Shown here: piece after piece, positions 51,933 to 62,400 of the stretch | Position numbering within the stretch: position 1 is the first letter of the stretch | Layout of the letters: each line of letters begins with the position of its first letter | Assembly (NCBI GenBank): GCA_964418695.1 | Contig: CAYQMN010000011.1 | Coordinates: 1 to 64,000, forward strand | DNA from: Prado023 sp964418695 | GTDB taxonomy: Bacteria; Actinomycetota; Actinomycetes; S36-B12; CAIYMF01 | Length of the DNA: 64,000 nt | Direction of reading: 5' to 3' | The notes under the pieces: generated by a model | The model's input: only the letters and a program-made list of their open reading frames with translations | The model's database searches: none | What the model was told of the DNA's origin: nothing | Translations under genes and position numbers: made by a program

Positions 51933-52115
51933 CACGACCGGCGGGTGGCTCACCTCTGCCGGTCACGACAGCACGACCTGCGGGGACCCACCCCTGCGGG
52001 TCACGACCAGCACGACCAGCGGGGACCCACCCCTGCGGGTCACGACCAGCACGACCGGCGCGTGACCCACCCCTGCGGGTCACGACAGCACGACCGGCGG
52101 GGACTCGCCAACCGG
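51933..52115. repeat. 39-bp tandem repeat x4.5
   Basis: Four 39-bp units at 51933, 51972, 52011 and 52050 plus a partial fifth, each beginning CACGACC and containing ACCCACCCCTGCGGGTCACGAC. The rest of the 438-bp intergenic region (51835-51932, 52116-52272) shows nothing recognisable except the subtilase ribosome binding site. Confidence 0.92.
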
Positions 52116-52272
52116 CCCGGCGGCACATAGGTTCCCGACCCACTGCTACCCCCCGGCGGTCTGTCATCGCGGGTCGGGCCGTGCCACCATTCCTGCTCTT
52201 GGCGCAGCCGCGTCCTGACCGGCGCGCGGGCCGCCCACGGCCCGCGATCCCGCGCCTGCCACGAGGGGAACG

Positions 52273-54390
<2,118 letters not shown>

Positions 54391-54413
54391 CGGCGGCGGG
54401 GGAAACGCGCGAA

Positions 54414-54457
54414 GGACCTGCGCGAATCGGACACTGAGGTCCGATCCGCGCAGGTCC
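54414..54457. terminator. Hairpin downstream of the subtilase gene (family member B)
   Basis: A 19-bp stem with one mismatch (54414-54432 / 54439-54457) and loop ACTGAG, between the convergent subtilase and iron-binding-protein genes. Nearly the same sequence as the hairpin at 43781-43822. An extra copy of the right arm (GCGCAGGTCCG) follows at about 54469. Confidence 0.8.
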
Positions 54458-54510
54458 GTGGGCGTTCTGCGCAGGTCCGCGCGCAGGGTGCGCAGGGTCT
54501 GCGCCGAGGG

Positions 54511-55512
54511 TCAGAGCTTGGCCACGGCGTCCTTGAGCTGCGGGACGATCCCGTCCACGACCTGCGGGATGCTCAGGACGCTGCCCGCGCTCCACGCCCC
54601 GGCGAACTCGCTGGCCGGGTCGATGAAGATCGCGCGGCCGTCCTTGACCGACTCCAGGGACTTCAGCAGCTTGTCGCCCTTGGTCTCCTCCAGCGAGAAC
54701 CCGATCGGCAGGACGATCGTGACGTTCGCGTCCAGGACGCTCACGTTCTCGGCGGAGACGCTGGCGAAGAAGCCCGACGCGGTCTGCTCGAGAACCGGCG
54801 GGTTCTGCACGAAGCCCAGCGCGGCCAGCAGGTCGAACCGGACGTCGCCGGCCAGGTACGCGCCGTACGCTTCACCGAACTTCGTGCCGGACACGATCGT
54901 CTTGTCCTTGAACTCGGGGTTGGCCGAGGCGGCCGCGTCGATGGTGGTCCTCACCGAGGCGATCGAGGCGTCGCCCTCCGCGGACTTGCCGACCGCCGCG
55001 GCGATGGACTTCATCTGGACGTCCCACGCGGTGGCGAAGTCCGGGGTCCCGGTCGGGGCGTAGACCGTCGGGGCGATGGTGGCCAGCCGGTCGTACACGG
55101 TCTGGTCCGCGGTCGCGCGCACGTTGAGGATCAGGTCGGGCTTCATGCCCTGGATCTGCTCGTAGTTGAGCTGACCCTGCGAGTCGTTGACGATGATCGT
55201 GGGCGTGACGTCGCCGAACTGGGCGGTCGCCCACGGGCCCACGCCCTTGTTCGCCTCGCCAAAGCCCTGCCAGTCGTAGACGCCGACCGGCTTGACCCCG
55301 AGGGCCAGCGCCATCTCGGCGTCCGACCAGCCCAGGGCCACCACGGTCAGGTCGCCGTCGGCCGGCTGCGGGACGGTCACCGTGCCGAACATGGTCTCGA
55401 CGCTGCCCAGCGGCGCGGCGGATCCGTCGCCGCCGTCGTCGGAGCTGGAGCAGCCGGTCATGAGGAGCAGGCCTGCCGTCAGGGCGGCGGCCAGCCTCAG
55501 GGGTGTGCGCAT
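54511..55512 (-). CDS. Iron-siderophore ABC transporter substrate-binding lipoprotein
   Basis: A 333-residue FecB/FepB-type binding protein. Signal peptide and lipobox LMTGC at about residue 21 give a lipid-anchored extracytoplasmic protein. The fold has two lobes joined by a helix; VVALGWSDAEMALALGVKPVGV and MKPDLILN are typical. It is the last gene of the uptake cluster, separated from the ATPase gene by 159 bp. Confidence 0.92.
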   Translation of the reverse strand: MRTPLRLAAALTAGLLLMTGCSSSDDGGDGSAAPLGSVETMFGTVTVPQPADGDLTVVALGWSDAEMALALGVKPVGVYDWQGFGEANKGVGPWATAQFGDVTPTIIVNDSQGQLNYEQIQGMKPDLILNVRATADQTVYDRLATIAPTVYAPTGTPDFATAWDVQMKSIAAAVGKSAEGDASIASVRTTIDAAASANPEFKDKTIVSGTKFGEAYGAYLAGDVRFDLLAALGFVQNPPVLEQTASGFFASVSAENVSVLDANVTIVLPIGFSLEETKGDKLLKSLESVKDGRAIFIDPASEFAGAWSAGSVLSIPQVVDGIVPQLKDAVAKL

Positions 55513-55580
55513 CAGGTGGTTCCTTTCGGTGTGTTCGATCGATCGGACGGACGTGCGGTCGGTGGGCTGGGCGGGCGCGG

Positions 55581-55608
55581 TGGGTGGGTGGGTGGGTGGG
55601 TGGGTGGG
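55581..55608. repeat. (TGGG)7 microsatellite, G-quadruplex-prone
   Basis: Seven perfect TGGG units on the plus strand, between the ATPase stop and the binding-protein start. The plus strand is the template for these genes, so a quadruplex would form on the template strand. Confidence 0.9.
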
Positions 55609-55671
55609 CCAGGGTGGTCTGTGGGGTGAGTGGGGCGCGGGTCGGCCGGCCCCCAGCCTCGGCTGGGGCGG

Positions 55672-56547
55672 CTACTCCGGGACGTCCAGCGCTCCTTCGG
55701 CCAGGGGGATGACCAGCGGCGAGCCGGTCTCCGGGTCGGGGATGATCCGGGAGCGGACCCGGAACACCCGCTCGACCAGCTCGGCGGTGACCACCTCACT
55801 CGGGTCGCCCTGGGCGACGATCGCGCCGCGGTGCATCACGACCAGGTTCGTGGCGTAGCGGGCTGCCTGGTTGAGGTCGTGCAGGATCGCCACCATCGTG
55901 CGGCCCTCGCGATTCAGCCGCGTGCACAGCTCCAGCAGGTCCAGCTGGTGGGAGATGTCCAGGAAGGTCGTGGGCTCGTCGAGCAGGACGATCGGGGTGT
56001 CCTGGGCCAGCACCATCGCGATCCACACCCGCTGGCGCTGGCCGCCGGACAGCTCGTCGACGGGCCGGCCGGCCAGCTCGTCGGTGGCGGTCTGGGTCAG
56101 CGCGGTCCGGACGGCAGCCTCGTCCTGGGCCGACCACTGCCGCAGCATCGTCTGGTGCGGGTAGCGGCCCCGGGAGACCAGGTCCACCACGGTGATCCCG
56201 TCCGGGGCGATCGAGGACTGGGGCAGCAGCCCGATCCGGCGCGCGACCTCCTTGGCCCGATAGGCGTGGATGTCCTTGCCGTCCAGGACGACCGTGCCGT
56301 CCTGCGGCTTGAGCAGCCGGGACAGCGTGCGCAGGAGCGTCGACTTGCCGCACGCGTTGGGCCCGATGATGACCGTGAAGGAGCCGTCGGGGACGACCGC
56401 GTCCAGGTGCTCCAGGACGATCCGGCCGTCGTAGCCGGCGGTGATCCCCTGGGCGTGCAGACGAGGCTCAGCGCCCGAGCCGGAGGCGGAGGCGGGGCCG
56501 GGCGCGACGGGGCCGGGCGCGACGCGATCGGGGGGCGGCGTGCTCAT
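55672..56547 (-). CDS. Iron-siderophore ABC transporter ATP-binding protein
   Basis: A 291-residue FepC/FecE-type ATPase. Walker A GPNACGKSTLL, signature LSGGQRQRV, Walker B IVLLDEPTTFLD and H-loop LHDLNQAARY are complete. Its ATG overlaps the permease stop (ATGA). A Pro/Gly/Ala-rich N-terminal tail precedes the domain. Confidence 0.95.
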   Translation of the reverse strand: MSTPPPDRVAPGPVAPGPASASGSGAEPRLHAQGITAGYDGRIVLEHLDAVVPDGSFTVIIGPNACGKSTLLRTLSRLLKPQDGTVVLDGKDIHAYRAKEVARRIGLLPQSSIAPDGITVVDLVSRGRYPHQTMLRQWSAQDEAAVRTALTQTATDELAGRPVDELSGGQRQRVWIAMVLAQDTPIVLLDEPTTFLDISHQLDLLELCTRLNREGRTMVAILHDLNQAARYATNLVVMHRGAIVAQGDPSEVVTAELVERVFRVRSRIIPDPETGSPLVIPLAEGALDVPE

Positions 56548-57617
56548 CGGGACCTCGCTTGGTGGATCAGCAGCCACAGCAGATAGCCGCCGCCGACGCA
56601 GGAGGTGACCACGCCGACCGGCAGCTGGCTGGGAGCAATCAGGGTGCGGGCCAGGGCGTCGGCGACCAGCAGCAGCAGCGCGCCCATCAGCGCCGCCGGC
56701 ACCAGCGAGACGCCGGCGGCGCCGGTGAACCGCCGGGCCAGCTGCGGGGCGGCCAGGGCCACGAACGAGATCGGCCCGGCCAGGGCGGTGATGACGGTGA
56801 CGTAGCCGACGCCCAGCACGAGCAGCCGGCGCCGGGCGCGCTCGGCGTCGATGCCCAGCGCCTGCGCCGAGTCATCGCCCAGCTCCAGCATCTGCAGCTG
56901 GCGGGCCAGCACGGCCGTGAACGGCAGCAGCAGCACGAGGCTGGCGACCAGCAGCCAGACCCCCGGCCACGCCGCGTTGTTCAGCGAGCCCGCACCCCAC
57001 GCCGCCGCGCTCACGGCGGACTCGCGGTTGGCCCGGATCATCAGGTAGGAGTTGACCGCGTTGAGCAGCGCGGCGACCGCGATGCCCACCACGATCAGGC
57101 GCATCCCGTTGACGCCGCGCTTCATCGCCAGCAGGTACACCGCGAGCGCGGTGGCCAGGCCGCCGATCAGCGCGCCGATCGACGCGGCCCAGCCGCTGGA
57201 CGAGCCGACCACCAGCATCGCGACCAGCGCGCCGGTGTAGGCCCCGGTGCTGAACCCGATGACGTCCGGCGAGCCCAGCGGGTTGCGGGTGATGGACTGG
57301 AAGATCGCCCCGCTGATCCCCAGCGCGGCGCCGCCGAGCAGCGCCATCAAGGTCCGGGGCAGCCGCCACTGCACGACGATGTTCTGGGTCGTGGCGTCGG
57401 CCTGCCCGGTGAGGGCGGCGAGGATCTGGCCGACCGACAGGTCGGTGTCCCCGATCGACATCGACCACACGACCGCGACCAGGCACGCCAGCACGAGGGC
57501 ACCGGTGAGCAGCGCGACCCGCTGGTGCATCCGCACGGAGATCCCCGGCAGCGTCACCAGCCGCACGTCGCCGGGCCACAGGTCGACCGTGCGCGGATCG
57601 GTGGTCGGCGCGCTCAC
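56544..57617 (-). CDS. FecCD-family iron-siderophore permease 2
   Basis: A 357-residue permease with about ten helices. GAIFQSITRNPLGSPDVIGFSTGAYTGAL and ALAAPQLARRFTG are the FecCD signatures. GTG start overlaps the preceding permease stop. It forms the membrane channel with permease 1. Confidence 0.95.
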   Translation of the reverse strand: MSAPTTDPRTVDLWPGDVRLVTLPGISVRMHQRVALLTGALVLACLVAVVWSMSIGDTDLSVGQILAALTGQADATTQNIVVQWRLPRTLMALLGGAALGISGAIFQSITRNPLGSPDVIGFSTGAYTGALVAMLVVGSSSGWAASIGALIGGLATALAVYLLAMKRGVNGMRLIVVGIAVAALLNAVNSYLMIRANRESAVSAAAWGAGSLNNAAWPGVWLLVASLVLLLPFTAVLARQLQMLELGDDSAQALGIDAERARRRLLVLGVGYVTVITALAGPISFVALAAPQLARRFTGAAGVSLVPAALMGALLLLVADALARTLIAPSQLPVGVVTSCVGGGYLLWLLIHQARSR

Positions 57618-58669
57618 AGGGTCGCCCCCTTGCGGCGGATGAGGACGATGAGCAGCGGGGCGCCGAGGAACGCGGTGACCACGCCGACCGGCAGCTCGCT
57701 GGGCACCAGGATCCGGCCGAGGATGTCCGAGGCCAGGAAGATCGCCGGGGCGTACACGAGGCTGACCGCGACGATCCAGCGCTGGTCCGGACCGACGATC
57801 AGCCGGGCCACGAACGGGACCATCAGGCCGAAGAACGTGATGGGTCCGGCCGCCGCGGTCGCCGCACCGCACAGCAGCGTGATCGCGACGAACGCCAAGG
57901 TCCGCGTGGTGGCGACCCGCGCGCCCAGGGCCCGCGCGAGGTCCTCGCCGAGGCTGAACACGTTCAGCGAGCGGGCCAGCACGATCGCCAGCACCAGGCC
58001 GATCACGATGTAGGGCAGCACCGCGCTGACGGTGTCGGAGCTGCGCCCCTGCAGCGAGCCGGCCTGCCAGAAGCGCAGCTTGTCGAAGACCTCGGGGTGG
58101 CTCAGGCTGATCCCCTGGCTCAGGCCCATGAGGACCGCCTGCAGGGCCACGCCGGTCAGGACCAGTGTCGCCGGTGTCGCGCCCGCCCGGCCGGCGGCGC
58201 CGACCAGGTACACGGTCGCCGCGGCGATCATCGCGCCGGCCATCGACCACCACACCTGGCCCGAGGTCGAGGTCACCCCGAAGAACGCGGCGCCGACCGA
58301 GACCGCGAAGAAGGCCCCCGCGTTCACGCCGAGGATGCCGGGGTCGGCCAGCGGGTTGCGGGTGATGGCCTGGATGAGCACACCGGCCAGACCCAGGGCG
58401 GCGCCGACCAGCACGCCCAGCTGCGTGCGCGGGATCCGCAGGGTCTGCACGATCACGTCGTTGGTGGACTCGCCGGGGTTGGTCAGCGACTGCCAGGCCT
58501 GCGACCACGTCATGCTCCCCGAGCCGACCATCAGGCTGAGCATGACGAGCACGACCAGCAGCAGCAGGCCCGCGACGATCACCCCGACGCTGCGCGCGGG
58601 ATGCGCGCTGGCCACCCGCGGCTGGTCGTCGGGCGTGACGACGATGCGCGTGCTCTCGGCGCTGCTCAT
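57614..58669 (-). CDS. FecCD-family iron-siderophore permease 1
   Basis: A 351-residue permease, first gene of the import operon. VLIQAITRNPLADPGILGVNAGAFFAV and FGLMVPFVARLIVG are the family blocks. A DtxR/IdeR-type box lies 73 bp upstream of its ATG. The four-gene cluster takes up ferric siderophore; no siderophore synthesis genes are in the window. Confidence 0.95.
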   Translation of the reverse strand: MSSAESTRIVVTPDDQPRVASAHPARSVGVIVAGLLLLVVLVMLSLMVGSGSMTWSQAWQSLTNPGESTNDVIVQTLRIPRTQLGVLVGAALGLAGVLIQAITRNPLADPGILGVNAGAFFAVSVGAAFFGVTSTSGQVWWSMAGAMIAAATVYLVGAAGRAGATPATLVLTGVALQAVLMGLSQGISLSHPEVFDKLRFWQAGSLQGRSSDTVSAVLPYIVIGLVLAIVLARSLNVFSLGEDLARALGARVATTRTLAFVAITLLCGAATAAAGPITFFGLMVPFVARLIVGPDQRWIVAVSLVYAPAIFLASDILGRILVPSELPVGVVTAFLGAPLLIVLIRRKGATL

Positions 58670-58741
58670 CGCGGTGGTCCGATCGGTGAAGTGAGGGCAG
58701 GGAGGGGCCGGGCGGGCATAGCGGGCGGGCTGGGATCTGGC

Positions 58742-58760
58742 TTAGGTGAGCCTACCCTCA
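58742..58760. promoter_or_regulatory. IdeR/DtxR-type iron box
   Basis: TTAGGTGAGCCTACCCTCA matches the 19-bp consensus TTAGGTTAGSCTAACCTAA at 16 positions. It is upstream of the permease 1 start and should repress the importer when iron is plentiful. Confidence 0.85.
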
Positions 58761-58843
58761 CCGAACGAGGGATCGGCCCGCGACGTGGAGATGGGGCGCG
58801 AGAGGTGTGGGCGCTGGGTGCGGGTGCCCAGGCGCCGGCTGGC

Positions 58844-59308
58844 CTACGAGAACTCGGGGGTGAGCGCCCAGGCCAAGGTCCAGCCTCGGTCGTCGACTCC
58901 GGTGAGCGCGACCAGGCCCCCGTTGCGGAATCCCACGATCCGCGCAGACTCGTCACCGGCCAGCAGCAGCGAGGCGAGCCGGTCCAGGAACGGCAGGTGG
59001 CCGACGACTGCCAGCCGCTGCGCGGATCCCGGGTCCAGCTCAGCAGCGGCGAACGGCGCGACCGGGTCCCCGGGGCTCATCCCCGGCAGCGCGTCCACGC
59101 GCGAGCAGCCCAGCGGCCCGGCCAGCAGGCGCGCGCTCTGCTCCGCGCGCAGCTTCCCCGAGTGCACCACTCGGTCCACGACGATCCCGTGCCTGGCGAC
59201 GAACGCCGCGACCCCACGCACCTGGCCCTCGCCGGCCTGGGTGAGCGGCCGCTGCGGGTCCGTCGCTTCCTCGACCGCAGTGCCGTGCTGCATGAGGTAC
59301 AGGTCCAT
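58844..59308 (-). CDS. SixA-type phosphohistidine phosphatase
   Basis: A 154-residue histidine-phosphatase-superfamily protein. The opening LMQHGTA has Gln-His in place of the Arg-His motif, which is tolerated in SixA relatives; HSGKLRAEQSARLL and VVGHLPFLDRL carry the other active-site residues. Small size fits SixA, which removes phosphate from phosphohistidine. It lies upstream of the iron operon on the same strand; the iron box sits between. Confidence 0.88.
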   Translation of the reverse strand: MDLYLMQHGTAVEEATDPQRPLTQAGEGQVRGVAAFVARHGIVVDRVVHSGKLRAEQSARLLAGPLGCSRVDALPGMSPGDPVAPFAAAELDPGSAQRLAVVGHLPFLDRLASLLLAGDESARIVGFRNGGLVALTGVDDRGWTLAWALTPEFS

Positions 59309-59448
59309 GGCTCACTCCAGGGTCGTGGACGGCATGCGCGGCGGGGGCCGACACGCAGCGGAAAGAGGAGCTCCTGGTGGATGCCCTCGTCACGCACGGC
59401 CCGAACGTAGTGCGCGCGATGCCCCGCGGCGCTGCGAGCGGAGCGCTG

Positions 59449-59505
59449 GCGCGCACCGAGTCGTCCGGCGCGCACCGAGTCGTCCGGCGCGCACCGAGTC
59501 GTCCG
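59449..59505. repeat. 19-bp tandem repeat x3
   Basis: Three perfect copies of GCGCGCACCGAGTCGTCCG, ending 27 bp before the DUF3089 start, in the divergent space between the SixA and DUF3089 genes. Confidence 0.93.
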
Positions 59506-59531
59506 ACCACGCGCGGGGCTAGCGTTCGCCC

Positions 59532-60755
59532 ATGATCGTCGGGCACCGGCTGCTGACCCTGGCCGTCGCTACGACACTGGCCGCAGGTGCCCTGACCGCG
59601 TGCACGCCCGCGGACTCGGGGGCGTCCGGGGACTCCACGCCACCCGGGCCGAGCACTTCGACGGCCCCGACCCCGACGACCGATCCCATCTCCTCCCCGC
59701 CGCCCGACGAGCTGCGGCCCGTGGAGCACCCGACGCTCTGGCTGTGCCGCCCGATGCTGGCCGACAACCCGTGCGAGGGCGGCCTGGACTCCACGGCGAT
59801 CACGGCCGGTGACGTGCGCACCGAGGTCCCGTTCACGCCCGCCGCGGACCCGGTCGCCGACTGCTTCTACGTCTACCCGACGGTCTCGGAGGCGAGCACC
59901 CGCAACGCCCCGCTGAAGGTGAGCGACGCCGAGAGGTTCGTGGTCCGGGCGCAGGCCGCGCGATTCGCCGCGTCGTGCCGGGTGTTCGCCCCGGTCTACC
60001 GGCAGATCACGCGGGCCGGCCTGACCAGCGGCGGGCTCACCGACCCGAAGGCGCGGGCGCTGGCCTTCAGCGACGTCCGCTCGGCGTTCAACGACTACCT
60101 CAACATCGCCAATCTGGGCCGGCCGTTCGTGCTGATCGGGCACTCGCAGGGCGCGTGGATGGTCGAGCAGCTGATCCAGACCCAGATCGACGGCAACCCC
60201 ACGCTGCGGGCGCGCATGCTCTCGGCGCTCGTCTTCGGGGGAACCGTGAGCACGCCGCCCGGGCAGGCCACCGGCGGGTCCTTCGTCAACGTCGCGACCT
60301 GCGGCAGCGCCGACCAGTCCGGCTGCGTCGCCGGATACTCGACCTACAGCGGGACGCCACCCGCCGACGGGCTGTTCGCCCGATCCAGCGACACGCGGAC
60401 CGCCCTGTGCGTCTCGCCGGCGGCGCTGCTCGGCCGCGGCGACGCACTCTCCCCGGAGCTGCCGACCGCCGCGCTCTCCGGCGGCACGCCCCGCGTGAAG
60501 GACGCGCCGACCACCGGCTTCGTCACGTTCCCCGGCGGGGTGACCGGGCAGTGCCGCAGCACCGCGGGATTCCACTGGCTGGACGTGCGCATCAGCGAGG
60601 AGATCACCGACGCGCTGCCCGATCTGGCCACCGGCTCGGGCGCGCGGTGGGGCCTGCATCGCGGCGACATGTCCCTGGCGCTGGACGACCTCGTGGACCT
60701 GGTGTCCGCCCAGTCCGCCGCCTGGACCGCCCGCGGCGGACCCTCGACCGGGTAG
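59532..60755 (+). CDS. DUF3089 lipoprotein, alpha/beta hydrolase fold
   Basis: A 407-residue lipoprotein. The N-terminal signal with LTAC lipobox (about residue 24) is followed by a Ser/Thr/Pro tether (to about 60). The DUF3089 domain has YVYPTVS, FAPVYRQIT and VLIGHSQGAWMV with the nucleophile Ser, so it is a putative secreted esterase. Several Cys residues suggest disulfides. Start ATG at 59532, next to a 19-bp repeat. Confidence 0.88.
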   Translation: MIVGHRLLTLAVATTLAAGALTACTPADSGASGDSTPPGPSTSTAPTPTTDPISSPPPDELRPVEHPTLWLCRPMLADNPCEGGLDSTAITAGDVRTEVPFTPAADPVADCFYVYPTVSEASTRNAPLKVSDAERFVVRAQAARFAASCRVFAPVYRQITRAGLTSGGLTDPKARALAFSDVRSAFNDYLNIANLGRPFVLIGHSQGAWMVEQLIQTQIDGNPTLRARMLSALVFGGTVSTPPGQATGGSFVNVATCGSADQSGCVAGYSTYSGTPPADGLFARSSDTRTALCVSPAALLGRGDALSPELPTAALSGGTPRVKDAPTTGFVTFPGGVTGQCRSTAGFHWLDVRISEEITDALPDLATGSGARWGLHRGDMSLALDDLVDLVSAQSAAWTARGGPSTG

Positions 60756-60858
60756 GGGGTCGCGCGTACGACCGAGCGGGCAAGCGCGCCTGAACGATCT
60801 CAGCCAGGGCGCCCGGCCGATCGCCCGCCGGCGCCCTGCCTGCTTGCGCCTCAGCCGG

Positions 60859-62121
60859 CTACTCGCCCGACTCCGCAGGGGCGTCGGCGGGCTCGGTCGT
60901 CTCCTCAGGCACCCAGCGGTCGACGTCGAACGTGAACCCGGCATCGCGGAGCCGTTCGATGAGCACGTCGCCGAACCCGGTCGCGGGGGTCAGGACGCCG
61001 GCTGCATCGGGCAGCCCGGGGTCCCCGAAGGCGGCCAGCAGCGCGGACTCGGCGAGCATCACCGAGGTGGCCGCGTACCCCGGGTCGCCCTGGGCGGCAA
61101 CGGTGGCGACCCAGCGCTGACCCTCGACGTCGGTGGCGTGGATGCCCATCCGGAAGTGGCCGCCCGCCCGTTCCTGAGCGCTCGGGCCCTCGCCCGGCTT
61201 GGGCAGCACCAGGCCCAGCCCGGTGCGCGTCGGACGCATCCCCATCGCAAGCGCGAGGGCGCCCATGCCCGCGCCCATCCCGGTGGCCTTGGCGCGCGCC
61301 GCGACGCCCTGCCCGAACCCGATGGCCTCGCGGTAGACGAAGTCGTGCGAGTACGGGTAGCCGGCCAGCGCGTTGGAGCGGCGCACGACCCGGGTGTTGG
61401 TGGAGGCCATCACGAACGGCCCGAGCCAGCCCAGCTCCTCGTCATGGACGGCTGTGGTGATCTCGGCCTGATCGCCGAAGTCCGGCTCGGCAGCGCGGTC
61501 GGGGCTCAGCGCGTACGGGTCCGCGACGATCTCACCGGCGGCCGGGTCGGCGGCCACCGCCTCGCTCTGCACCCGCATCGAGGCCATCGTCCCCCCGGAC
61601 ACCCCGCCCTTCGTGGACCCGACCAGCAGGGTGGTGGCCGAGAGCGGGCCGATCGCACGATGCAGCGTCAGCACGCCCAGGTCCGACGGGATCGAGTCGT
61701 AGCCGCACGCGTGGACGATGCGCGCCCCGGTGCTCTGCGCGAGGTCGTGGCAGGTCTGCACGGATGCGTGCATGAACAGGACCTCGCCGCTGAGGTCCAC
61801 GTAGTGAGTGCCGAACTTCGCGCATGCGCCGACCAGCGGCAGCCCGTAGCGCAGGTAGGGGCCGACCGTGGTGGCCACCGCCACGGTCGACTGGGCCAGG
61901 CGGTTCAAGCTGGGCCGGTCCCCCGCCTCAGCCAGGATCAGCGGCCAATCGGCGGCGCGCTCCCCCAGGCTGTCGCGGACCTCACCGAGTCCGGCCATCG
62001 ACCGGCCGGCCAACGCGATCCGCGCTCCCTCAGGAGCCCGCTGGGCGACCTGCTCGGCCAGGAGCCGCCCGGTGAAGCCGGTCGCGCCGTACAGGACGAG
62101 GTCGTGCTCACGATCGCTCAT
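60859..62121 (-). CDS. Trans-acting enoyl reductase-like / saccharopine dehydrogenase NADP-binding protein
   Basis: A 420-residue oxidoreductase. The N-terminal Rossmann fold begins LVLYGATGFTGRLLAEQ; GAHYVDLSGE-type block (here GTHYVDLSGEVLF) and ACGYDSIPSDLG are signatures of the family that includes mycobacterial trans-acting enoyl reductases acting in lipid synthesis. The substrate here is unknown, since no polyketide synthase is nearby. ATG at 62121. Confidence 0.85.
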   Translation of the reverse strand: MSDREHDLVLYGATGFTGRLLAEQVAQRAPEGARIALAGRSMAGLGEVRDSLGERAADWPLILAEAGDRPSLNRLAQSTVAVATTVGPYLRYGLPLVGACAKFGTHYVDLSGEVLFMHASVQTCHDLAQSTGARIVHACGYDSIPSDLGVLTLHRAIGPLSATTLLVGSTKGGVSGGTMASMRVQSEAVAADPAAGEIVADPYALSPDRAAEPDFGDQAEITTAVHDEELGWLGPFVMASTNTRVVRRSNALAGYPYSHDFVYREAIGFGQGVAARAKATGMGAGMGALALAMGMRPTRTGLGLVLPKPGEGPSAQERAGGHFRMGIHATDVEGQRWVATVAAQGDPGYAATSVMLAESALLAAFGDPGLPDAAGVLTPATGFGDVLIERLRDAGFTFDVDRWVPEETTEPADAPAESGE

Positions 62122-62400
62122 GCCGCCACGGTAGCCGTCGGCACCGACAGCGTGGCCGACCCGCCTCCCGGCACGCCGCGAGCGCTCGAGCGGGAGGGCG
62201 CCGGGTACACCGGCAGGCGCTGACTCGGAACGCCGGGCCTCGCGGCCGGGCGGCTCGCCGGGACGCCGCCCAGCGCTCCGCCACGCTCGCCACCGGCACC
62301 GCGCAGGCACTCGACAAGCCCGCCACGGATCGGCCGAGCCGACGCGGACACGCCCAACGTCCGTGCCGCCGCCCCACCCCCGTCCCTCGGCTTCGCGGCA
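62122..62400. other. Intergenic region without a recognised feature
   Basis: Between the starts and stops of two minus-strand genes. I see a single CTCGACAAGC motif at about 62310 and no gene, hairpin or array. Confidence 0.5.

Noticed and set aside
51933..52115. CRISPR array or attachment-site cluster
   Set aside because: 39-bp units abut without spacers, and no integrase is nearby.
62122..62400. N-terminal extension of the enoyl reductase-like protein
   Set aside because: The in-frame upstream translation is Arg/Gly/Ala-rich, and MSDREHDLVLYGATGFTG is a normal N-terminus.
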